DNA of 6,759 nt from Chloroflexota bacterium (GTDB taxonomy: Bacteria; Chloroflexota; Anaerolineae; Aggregatilineales; Phototrophicaceae): positions 1-6,759 of the forward strand of contig JAADYY010000472.1 in NCBI GenBank assembly GCA_010092805.1. Reading direction: 5' to 3'. Under the pieces are notes generated by a model. It searched no databases, was not told the origin of the DNA, and saw only the letters and a program-made list of their open reading frames with translations. A program made the translations under genes and the position numbers. Position 1 is the first letter of the stretch; every line of letters starts with the position of its first letter. Shown in pieces: positions 1-4,905 of this stretch.

Positions 1-682
1 GAGCGCCGCGTGCAGCAGCGGCGCTCAGTTCTTCGTCGATGGCTGCGGTGAGGCTGGGCAGGTCGGGCAGCACCGGGATGCCGTTGACGGTCACAAACGG
101 CGTTTCGGTGAAGTTGATCTCCAAGCTGGACTCGCTCTGGGCGGATTCCAGCGTGAGATCGGGGCGGTTGCTCAGCAGGCACTGATTCCAGCTCACCGAA
201 TTGAGGCCCAGCACGTCAACGCCGCTGAGCAGGCGTTCGCCGTCGAAAGCCGCAGCGCCGAATTCTCGCTGCCAGCCAAACAGCAGGTCTTGAAACCCCC
301 AGAACTCGTTCTGGTCCGAAGCGCAAATGGCGGCGCGGGCGGCCCCTTCTGCGCCGGGGATCGCGGTTTCGGTGAAGAGGGGCACCATCGTCAGCCGGAC
401 TTCGCCTGCTGCGACGCGCGGCAGCAGTGCCGGGTAAACCGTCTCGTGAAAGGCCGCCGACGCTGGGTCGCCGAAGCGCATGTACAGCCGCACACCAACC
501 GCCGCCTCTGGAAAGCCCAGAAACGGAAACCCCGGCGCGATCTGCGCCTGAAACAGGTCAGTGTAGCGATCTTCGACGGGGGTGGGGGTGCCCTCTGCCT
601 GGTCTTGCGCCCCAACCCCCGTTGGCATGATCAACAGGCCGCCCATCAAACCGATCAGCGCCAGCCAACGGAAAATTGACAT
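1..682 (-). CDS. Secreted DsbA-like thioredoxin-fold protein lacking the CxxC motif (3' end outside window)
   Basis: Read on the minus strand, an open frame of 227 codons runs from ATG at 682 off the left edge. GGAG at 695-692 lies 9 nt before the ATG and a TGA (685-683) sits directly against it, so the start is firm. Residues 1-25 are a signal peptide (hydrophobic core 7-19, probable cut GVGA|QD), so the protein is exported. The body follows the DsbA/Thioredoxin_4 pattern: a first strand (VRLYMRF, 64-70), helix FHETVYPALL (78-87), strand VRLTMVPLF (95-103), AAICASDQNEFW (117-128) and QDLLF (131-135), NQCL (166-169), and the cis-Pro segment TPFVTVNG (194-201). Where the family has CPYC, this protein has DPAS (72-75), so disulfide oxidoreductase chemistry is not expected. 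Cys120 and Cys168, at the usual non-catalytic positions, are kept. A binding, chaperone-like or scaffold role is inference. The fold call is good; the function is unknown. Confidence 0.85.
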   Translation of the reverse strand, partial: MSIFRWLALIGLMGGLLIMPTGVGAQDQAEGTPTPVEDRYTDLFQAQIAPGFPFLGFPEAAVGVRLYMRFGDPASAAFHETVYPALLPRVAAGEVRLTMVPLFTETAIPGAEGAARAAICASDQNEFWGFQDLLFGWQREFGAAAFDGERLLSGVDVLGLNSVSWNQCLLSNRPDLTLESAQSESSLEINFTETPFVTVNGIPVLPDLPSLTAAIDEELSAAAARGA

Positions 683-691
683 TCAGCAGTG

Positions 692-695
692 CTCC
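692..695 (-). promoter_or_regulatory. Ribosome binding site of the DsbA-like gene
   Basis: The minus strand reads GGAG, then 9 nt, then ATG. This spacing is near ideal and fixes the start at 682 over nearby out-of-frame ATGs at 697 and 710. Confidence 0.7.
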
Positions 696-707
696 ATTTT
701 GCTCAGC

Positions 708-737
708 CATTTGCTTTGTTCACATTTGCTTTGTTCA
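708..737. repeat. Perfect 15-bp tandem direct repeat in the leader of the DsbA-like gene
   Basis: CATTTGCTTTGTTCA occurs twice without a gap, at 708-722 and 723-737. A weaker partial third copy (CATTTTGCTCA) begins at 695. On the minus strand the unit reads TGAACAAAGCAAATG. It lies between the predicted transcription start (about 775) and the start codon (682), so it would be transcribed into the 5' leader. It is AT-rich compared with its surroundings. It could bind a regulator, affect translation initiation, or simply be slippage; the sequence does not decide. Confidence 0.9.
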
Positions 738-779
738 ATTGAGTGCGGTTCGGCGAGGGATCGCGACGCTACTCAACTG

Positions 780-796
780 TGATCTTACCCGGATCA
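780..796. promoter_or_regulatory. 17-bp dyad, candidate operator over the -10 of the minus-strand promoter
   Basis: TGATC (780-784) and GATCA (792-796) form a perfect inverted repeat around a 7-bp centre, TTACCCG. The dyad covers the proposed -10 hexamer of the DsbA-like gene, a usual place for a repressor site. The arms are short, so chance is possible and no regulator gene is nearby. Confidence 0.3.
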
Positions 797-810
797 TAGG
801 CGTCTGCCAA
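782..810 (-). promoter_or_regulatory. Sigma-70-type promoter of the DsbA-like gene
   Basis: On the minus strand TTGGCA (810-805, 5/6 match to TTGACA) is followed by a 17-bp spacer and TAAGAT (787-782, 4/6 match to TATAAT). Transcription would start near 775 and leave a leader of about 93 nt before ATG 682. A second -10-like hexamer, TATGAT (798-793), lacks a good -35 at the right distance. Confidence 0.55.
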
Positions 811-894
811 TCCGACGATCACCCTACGCGGCGCAGCGCGCACGATTTTCCGCCGCAATCTCAGCGAATCGCATCAGATCGGTGCAGCGCGGTG

Positions 895-903
895 TGCTAT
901 AAT
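895..903 (+). promoter_or_regulatory. Extended -10 promoter of the first permease gene, probably giving a leaderless mRNA
   Basis: TGCTATAAT contains a consensus TATAAT (898-903) with the TGn extension. No convincing -35 lies 16-18 bp upstream, which extended -10 promoters can tolerate. Initiation about 7 nt downstream falls at 910-912, on or next to the ATG at 912. The 8 nt between the hexamer and the ATG contain no Shine-Dalgarno sequence. Confidence 0.6.
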
Positions 904-911
904 CGCGGCTT

Positions 912-2246
912 ATGGAAAATTTATCCCTTGAAACCGTCGCAAGTAATTTCCCAACCACCGATTTCATCGGGTTCGGCTGCGCGTTGGCGGTGCTCGGCGC
1001 ATTTGTGGGGCTGCCCTGGTTCGTCATTGAAGGGGAGACCTTCACCGGGGCCGTGCTCGTCACCACCGCGACCCCGCCGCTCAGCCTCGATTTCCGGCTG
1101 CTGAGCTTGATCCCGGTCGCGGGGATCATCGGCGTGCTGACCGGGTTCTGGGCGCTGCTCGATCCGTTCGGGCGCGGCCCCGCCTCCCGCTTGATGGTCG
1201 TTGGCAGCGTCATCGGCTTGAGCTATTTCGTCATCTTCGCCTTCGACCCGCTGCTGGCGACCAACGAGACGACCATCGCGTGGGGCGCGGGCTTCTGGAC
1301 GGCGCTGCCCGCTCTGATCTTCATGGTGGTGCAGGTTTTCCGCGTGCGCACTTTCGCTGAGCCGCTGACGATCTTCGACGCGCAGCAAAGTGTGGGCCTG
1401 CGGTTTGTGCTGCCCGCCGTTTACTGGCTGGTGGCGTTTACGCTGCTGCCACTGGTCATCACGCTGATCCTCAGCTTCACCGATTTGCAGCACACAGGCG
1501 AACCGGCGACCTGGGTCGGCTTTGACAATTACAGCCGCTTCTTCACGGACGCGCGGGCGGGCGTCGCGTTGGCGACCTCGGTCTTCCTGACGCTTTACAG
1601 CGTGGCGCTGACGCTGGTGCTGGGCGTGGGGATCGCGTGGCTGTTCGACCGCGATTTGCCGGGGCTGGGGGCGCTGCGGGCGGTGGTGACGCTGCCGCTG
1701 TTTGCCGCGCCGGTCGCGCTCGGTTATCTGGGGGTGATCTTCTTCGATCAGACGAATGGCATCTTCAACACGATTCTGATGCAAACAACAGGCACCATTG
1801 TGGCCTGGGCGACGGAGCCATTGGGCGCGCGCCTGTCTGTGCTGATCGTCGATGTGTGGCGCTGGACGCCGCTGGTTTTTTTGGTGGTGCTGAACGCGAT
1901 GCGCGTGATCCCCACCGAGTTGATCGAAGCGGCGCGCCTGGAAACCAAATCCGAATGGACGCGCTTCCGCTTGCTGACGCTGCCGCTGATCAGCCCCGCG
2001 CTGCTGACCGTCGCGCTGCTGCGCTTCGTCGAGACGCTGCGGATCTTCGCTGTGCCGTTCGCGCTCACGGGCGGCGGCCCCAACGGCACCTCACAGACGC
2101 TGGCATATTACGCCTATGCATCAGGGGTGCGCGGTGGCGATTTGGGGTACGGCTCGGCGCTGAGCTGGCTGCTGCTGCTGCTGGCAGTCGTCGTGCTGGC
2201 GTTCTTCTTCTTGTTCCTGCGCGGTCGCTTCCGGCCCACCACCTAG
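912..2246 (+). CDS. Carbohydrate ABC transporter permease, MalF/UgpA type, with four extra N-terminal membrane helices
   Basis: This 444-residue inner-membrane protein is one half of the channel of a type I ABC importer. The permease core starts near residue 164: helix 165-187, the family signature WVGFDNYSRFF (201-211), helices near 219-244, 258-278 and 308-330, the cytoplasmic EAA loop at about 339-360 that contacts the ATPase, helix 360-380, LTGGGPNGT (385-393), and a last helix 417-436. Before the core lie four further hydrophobic segments (about 18-39, 63-83, 94-112, 124-143), which a typical six-helix UgpA-like protein of about 290-310 residues lacks. The EAA loop is EAARLETK, where the family usually has EAAxxDGA, so its conserved Gly is Thr345. 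An in-frame TAA at 900-902 makes ATG 912 the first possible start; no Shine-Dalgarno is present. The second permease gene follows after 99 bp. The substrate is probably a sugar or sugar derivative but cannot be named. Confidence 0.9.
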   Translation: MENLSLETVASNFPTTDFIGFGCALAVLGAFVGLPWFVIEGETFTGAVLVTTATPPLSLDFRLLSLIPVAGIIGVLTGFWALLDPFGRGPASRLMVVGSVIGLSYFVIFAFDPLLATNETTIAWGAGFWTALPALIFMVVQVFRVRTFAEPLTIFDAQQSVGLRFVLPAVYWLVAFTLLPLVITLILSFTDLQHTGEPATWVGFDNYSRFFTDARAGVALATSVFLTLYSVALTLVLGVGIAWLFDRDLPGLGALRAVVTLPLFAAPVALGYLGVIFFDQTNGIFNTILMQTTGTIVAWATEPLGARLSVLIVDVWRWTPLVFLVVLNAMRVIPTELIEAARLETKSEWTRFRLLTLPLISPALLTVALLRFVETLRIFAVPFALTGGGPNGTSQTLAYYAYASGVRGGDLGYGSALSWLLLLLAVVVLAFFFLFLRGRFRPTT

Positions 2247-2288
2247 ACACGACCCAAGGCTGATCTGCGCACGCTGGTCAAGATGGCT

Positions 2289-2306
2289 GCATAGCGCGCA
2301 CTATGC
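2289..2306. repeat. Inverted repeat between the two permease genes
   Basis: GCATAG (2289-2294) and CTATGC (2301-2306) pair perfectly around a 6-nt loop, CGCGCA. An overlapping alternative pairs GCGCA (2296-2300) with TGCGC (2304-2308). No U-tract follows, so it is not an intrinsic terminator; it may be an mRNA-processing hairpin, an operator, or chance. Confidence 0.4.
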
Positions 2307-2323
2307 GCCCCCTGCGCGATCAT

Positions 2324-2351
2324 AAGGAAAAATGATGAAGGAAAAATGAAG
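2324..2351 (+). repeat. 14-bp tandem duplication of ribosome binding site and start codon
   Basis: AAGGAAAAATGATG (2324-2337) is followed directly by AAGGAAAAATGAAG (2338-2351), differing at one base. Each copy carries an AAGGAAAA Shine-Dalgarno-like run against an ATG. Because 14 is not a multiple of three, the first copy's ATGs (2332, 2335) are out of frame with the permease and open a mini-frame MMKEK whose TGA (2347-2349) overlaps the permease ATG (2346) as ATGA. Confidence 0.85.
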
Positions 2352-3236
2352 GAAAACACCTTGTCTGCTGAACCGCAACCCAACATCATCTCCCAACTGC
2401 GCATGATCCGGTGGCAGCGTGTGCTCCTGTGGATCGCTATCGGTGGGGTGATGTTCGTGGCGCTCTACCCGGTGGTGTGGGCGCTGATCACGTCATTCAA
2501 GCGTGCGGACGACGCGCTTCAGGCGACGGTCATCCCGTTTTTGCAATTCCAGCCAACGCTCGATAACTGGTCGCTCGCGCTGACGCGCAATGAGGGCCGG
2601 GCGCTGGTCGCCTTCAGCAGCAGCCTCGTGATCGCGCTGGGGGCGGCGCTGGTTGCGCTGCTGCTGGGGACGTTGGCCGGGTATGGTCTGGCGCGTTATC
2701 GTTACGGCATTGGCAACCGCACTGTGATCGCATGGCTGTTGGCGCAGCGGCTGCTGCCGCCGGTTGCGACGATCATCCCCGTCCTGTTGATCTTCGAGCC
2801 GCTGCGCCTGACCGACAGCTACATCGGGCTGATCGCGGTCAACACGACGTTTGTGCTGCCGTTCGCGGTGCTCATCATGCGCGACTGCTTCGCGGAACTG
2901 CCGCCCGAACTGCGCGAGCAAGCGTTGGTGGACGGTGCCAACGATTATCAAGCCTTCCGGCGGATTGCACTGCCGTTGGCGCGCCCGGCGTTGGCCGCCG
3001 CTGCCGTGATCTGCTTTGCCTTCGCCTGGAACGAATTCATGTTTGCCAGTGTGCTCGCTGGCCCCAACACACGCACATTCCCGCTGCTGGTTTCGAGCGG
3101 CTCTGCCGCACGGGAGTCGGCGTATGGGTTCGTCGCAGCCCGCGCCTTGATGGCGGTGGCGCTGCCGGTTGTGGCGTCGCTGTTGGTGCAGCGTTTCATC
3201 GTGCGCGGCCTGACATTCGGCGTAGTGCGTGCGTGA
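2346..3236 (+). CDS. Carbohydrate ABC transporter permease, MalG/UgpE type
   Basis: This 296-residue protein has the usual length and six-helix layout of a MalG-family permease and should pair with the preceding MalF-type subunit. Membrane segments are near 26-48, 88-116, 127-150, 159-179, 214-236 and 268-288. Other family marks are LYPVVWALITSFK (40-52), LDNW (72-75), GYGLARY (112-118) and the EAA loop EQALVDGANDYQAF with RIALPL (191-211). That loop keeps the key Asp196-Gly197-Ala198 and Pro210, unlike the degenerate loop of its partner. The N-terminus of about 20 polar residues is cytoplasmic. ATG 2346 is preceded by AAGGA only 3 nt away, inside the 14-bp tandem duplication; ATG 2403 (Met20) is a possible but less likely internal start. 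The gene shares direction with the first permease and no terminator separates them, so an operon is likely. No solute-binding protein or ATPase gene follows. Confidence 0.92.
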   Translation: MKENTLSAEPQPNIISQLRMIRWQRVLLWIAIGGVMFVALYPVVWALITSFKRADDALQATVIPFLQFQPTLDNWSLALTRNEGRALVAFSSSLVIALGAALVALLLGTLAGYGLARYRYGIGNRTVIAWLLAQRLLPPVATIIPVLLIFEPLRLTDSYIGLIAVNTTFVLPFAVLIMRDCFAELPPELREQALVDGANDYQAFRRIALPLARPALAAAAVICFAFAWNEFMFASVLAGPNTRTFPLLVSSGSAARESAYGFVAARALMAVALPVVASLLVQRFIVRGLTFGVVRA

Positions 3237-3245
3237 CAGATGTCA
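3234..3245. promoter_or_regulatory. Short dyad overlapping the permease stop codon
   Basis: TGACA and TGTCA flank a 2-bp centre (GA), starting at the TGA stop. It may be an operator for the downstream unit, but 5-bp arms occur often by chance. Confidence 0.2.
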
Positions 3246-3363
3246 TGTTGTTAGCCGATTTTGGCTATCCTTAGTTGGATCCTCACGCGGCGCTCAGGTA
3301 GCGCGAGTACCGTTTGCGGCATGAGTCGCATCCATCCAGACGGAGCCAAGACGGAACTCGCCC
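3237..3363. other. Intergenic region between the transporter genes and the hydrolase gene
   Basis: It holds two weak hairpins: TAGCC/GGCTA (3252-3256 and 3263-3267) and GCGCT/AGCGC (3290-3294 and 3300-3304). Neither is followed by a U-tract, so no terminator is called. TATCCT at 3266-3271 is a poor -10 with no -35. I see no convincing promoter, so the hydrolase gene may be read through from the transporter or have its own undetected promoter. Confidence 0.5.
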
Positions 3364-4194
3364 ATGCACATTCACGCCATTAGCACCGGTCACCTTCAAA
3401 TCAAACGTAGCCATCGCCTGGGGCAGGGGGATACCCGCGCACAGCGGCTCGCCAACTGCTTCCTTGACCCGCACTACACCGAACCGCTGCCCGTCCATGC
3501 CTGGGTGATCGAACACCCGGAGGGTGTGATCCTCATCGATACCGGCGAGACGGCCCGCGTCCTTGACCCGGAGTACTTCCCGGCGGGCGAGCGCTTCTTC
3601 TGGTCGCGGTTCTTCCGGTTTCACATCACACCAGACGACGAGATCGGGCCGCAGCTCAAGCGGCTGGGCATCACGCCGGATGATGTGCGCTGGGTGATCT
3701 GCACACACCTGCACCTCGATCACACCGACGGTATCGCCCATTTCCCGAAAGCGGAATTTCTCGTCGCGCGCACGGAGATGATCGCGGGTGGCGACGCGCT
3801 CAACACTGGGATGGCTGGCGGTTGGCCGGCGTGGTTCGCGCCAACGCTGATCGATTATGTGCCGGAGCCGATTGGCCCTTTCAAGACCAGCTACCCCGTG
3901 ACTGCCGCTGGGGATGTGCATTTGGTGCCGACACCGGGGCATACGGCGGGGCATCAGTCGGTGATCCTGGAAGATGACGATGTGACGTACTTCTTTGCGG
4001 GCGATACGTCGTTCGATGTGCCCAGCCTGCTGGAACAGGCGGTTGATGGCATCGCGCATAGCAGCACGACCGCGCGGGCGACCCAACGGCGCATCTGCGC
4101 ACTGGCCGAATCGCGCCCGCTGGTCTACCTGCCCACCCATGATCACGACGCGGCGCGGCGGCTGGCTGATCGCGAAACGCTGCTCATCGCTTGA
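3364..4194 (+). CDS. MBL-fold metallohydrolase, N-acyl-homoserine-lactonase-like
   Basis: This 276-residue cytoplasmic protein (no signal peptide) carries the full dinuclear metal site of the metallo-beta-lactamase fold: HLHLDH (His115, His117, Asp119, His120), His193 in PTPGHTAGH (189-197), Asp214 in FAGDTSF (211-217) and His259 in LPTHDHD (256-262). It also has the early strand-turn IDTGE (58-62). This ligand set and the length slightly above 250 match the AHL lactonase (AiiA) branch, which opens the lactone ring of quorum-sensing signals. AiiA has a substrate-binding Tyr three residues after the bridging Asp; here that place is Phe217, so the substrate may be another lactone or ester. ATG 3364 is the first in-frame ATG giving the family N-terminus; GGA at 3353-3355 is a weak binding site. 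The next gene follows at once. The fold and metal site are firm; the lactonase activity is inference. Confidence 0.85.
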   Translation: MHIHAISTGHLQIKRSHRLGQGDTRAQRLANCFLDPHYTEPLPVHAWVIEHPEGVILIDTGETARVLDPEYFPAGERFFWSRFFRFHITPDDEIGPQLKRLGITPDDVRWVICTHLHLDHTDGIAHFPKAEFLVARTEMIAGGDALNTGMAGGWPAWFAPTLIDYVPEPIGPFKTSYPVTAAGDVHLVPTPGHTAGHQSVILEDDDVTYFFAGDTSFDVPSLLEQAVDGIAHSSTTARATQRRICALAESRPLVYLPTHDHDAARRLADRETLLIA

Positions 4195-4202
4195 TTCTAA
4201 CG

Positions 4203-4748
4203 ATGACGCTGCCGGACCCGACAGCCGCCTATTTCCGAGCGCCGCTCGCCGAACTGCTGGCGATTCTACTGCGTCAATACCGGCGTCCACTGCGGTCACG
4301 TGAAATCGAACTGACCGACGCGGACGGCGTCACGCTCGCCGAGATGATCGTTGCGCGCGCACCATTGACCGATCAGGCGCGGGCTGTGCGTGATGCCCTG
4401 GCCGCGCTAATCGCGGAAAGCGAAGCGGTGCTCGCCCGCTGGGATCTGACGTTGGCGCAAGCGCTCGATACACCGATGGATCAGATCCCCGGTTGGGAGA
4501 CGACGGCGGATTTTCTGGAGATCGCCAACGAGAAAGCCAACGCCGAACTGCGCATCTCGACGGGGGCGGCGCTGCTGACCGCGCTCGGCCAGACGCGCTA
4601 TGCCACTTATCTGGTGGATGTGGTGGCGCGCGGCGTCGATGATCTCGACGCGGTGATCGCGCAGCGGGTGCTCACATTCGTCAGCGGCCTGCCCGCCGAT
4701 GAGGCCGACTGGCTCAGCAAGATCCGCGTGTGGGCTGCCGCGCAGTAA
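4203..4748 (+). CDS. Uncharacterised soluble helical protein, likely co-transcribed with the hydrolase
   Basis: I do not recognise this 181-residue protein. It is acidic, rich in Ala, Leu and Glu, has no Cys, no signal peptide and no membrane helix, and should be almost fully alpha-helical. Long amphipathic stretches occur near 14-25, 46-85 (ending VLARWDLTLAQAL) and 126-165. No catalytic motif or nucleic-acid-binding motif is visible. ATG 4203 lies 8 nt after the hydrolase stop; a TTG at 4191 overlaps that stop as TTGA and would add four residues (start 4191). Neither start has a Shine-Dalgarno, so coupling to translation of the upstream gene is likely. Codon usage matches the neighbours and the frame is open to TAA at 4746, so it is probably a real gene. 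A functional link with the hydrolase is inferred only from position. Confidence 0.75.
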   Translation: MTLPDPTAAYFRAPLAELLAILLRQYRRPLRSREIELTDADGVTLAEMIVARAPLTDQARAVRDALAALIAESEAVLARWDLTLAQALDTPMDQIPGWETTADFLEIANEKANAELRISTGAALLTALGQTRYATYLVDVVARGVDDLDAVIAQRVLTFVSGLPADEADWLSKIRVWAAAQ

Positions 4749-4774
4749 TCCCCGCTCACCACCCTCAGGCAGCC

Positions 4775-4803
4775 TAGACGCTCGCGGGGCGTTATGGTAT
4801 ATT
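4775..4803 (+). promoter_or_regulatory. Promoter of rplI
   Basis: TAGACG (4775-4780, 4/6 match to TTGACA) is separated by exactly 17 bp from TATATT (4798-4803, 5/6 match to TATAAT). Transcription would start near 4810, leaving a leader of about 95 nt before ATG 4906. Confidence 0.55.
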
Positions 4804-4834
4804 CTTACACGCAACGATCAATTGGACACCCATT

Positions 4835-4867
4835 ACAGCCGCTGATCAGTGTGGATTGGGCGGCTGT
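4835..4867 (+). promoter_or_regulatory. Hairpin in the rplI leader, candidate cis-regulatory RNA
   Basis: ACAGCCGC (4835-4842) pairs perfectly with GCGGCTGT (4860-4867) over a 17-nt loop that itself contains the palindrome TGATCA (4843-4848). The sequence after it, TGCAGCACATC, is not a U-tract, so it is not a terminator. Its place between the predicted start site and the bL9 gene suggests translational control, a common mode for ribosomal protein genes, but I know of no established bL9 leader motif. Confidence 0.45.
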
Positions 4868-4905
4868 TGCAGCACATCGACACGGCGAGGTTGAAAAGAA
4901 GGCTG

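Noticed and set aside
290..679. Plus-strand open frame of 129 codons at the left
   Set aside because: It lies opposite the DsbA-like gene, whose signal peptide, binding site and fold motifs make that strand the coding one.
828..856. GCGGCG and CGCCGC inverted repeat in the divergent region
   Set aside because: Six-bp GC arms with a 17-nt loop are expected by chance in such GC-rich sequence, and no U-tract or promoter element fits it.
921..1784. Open frame of 287 codons on the minus strand, opposite the first permease
   Set aside because: Composition is dominated by Arg, Gln, His and Asp, with no domain; the plus-strand frame encodes clear membrane helices and permease signatures.
1637..2263. 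Plus-strand open frame of 208 codons in another frame within the first permease
   Set aside because: Ala/Arg-rich out-of-frame translation; the permease frame continues through this stretch with the EAA loop and conserved LTGGGPNG.
3283..4299. Open frame of 338 codons on the minus strand, opposite the hydrolase gene
   Set aside because: It is the mirror of the hydrolase reading frame in GC-rich DNA, is full of Arg/His/Pro without recognisable motifs, and the plus strand carries an enzyme with all metal ligands intact.
4750..4789. CCCCGC and GCGGGG pairing as a terminator after the unknown gene
   Set aside because: The 28-nt loop is long, no U-tract follows directly, and the right arm overlaps the spacer of the better supported rplI promoter.
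4849..4905. Upstream GTG start extending bL9 by 19 residues
   Set aside because: The extension has no similarity to bL9, whose conserved N-terminus begins at Met 4906, and it would start inside the loop of the leader hairpin.
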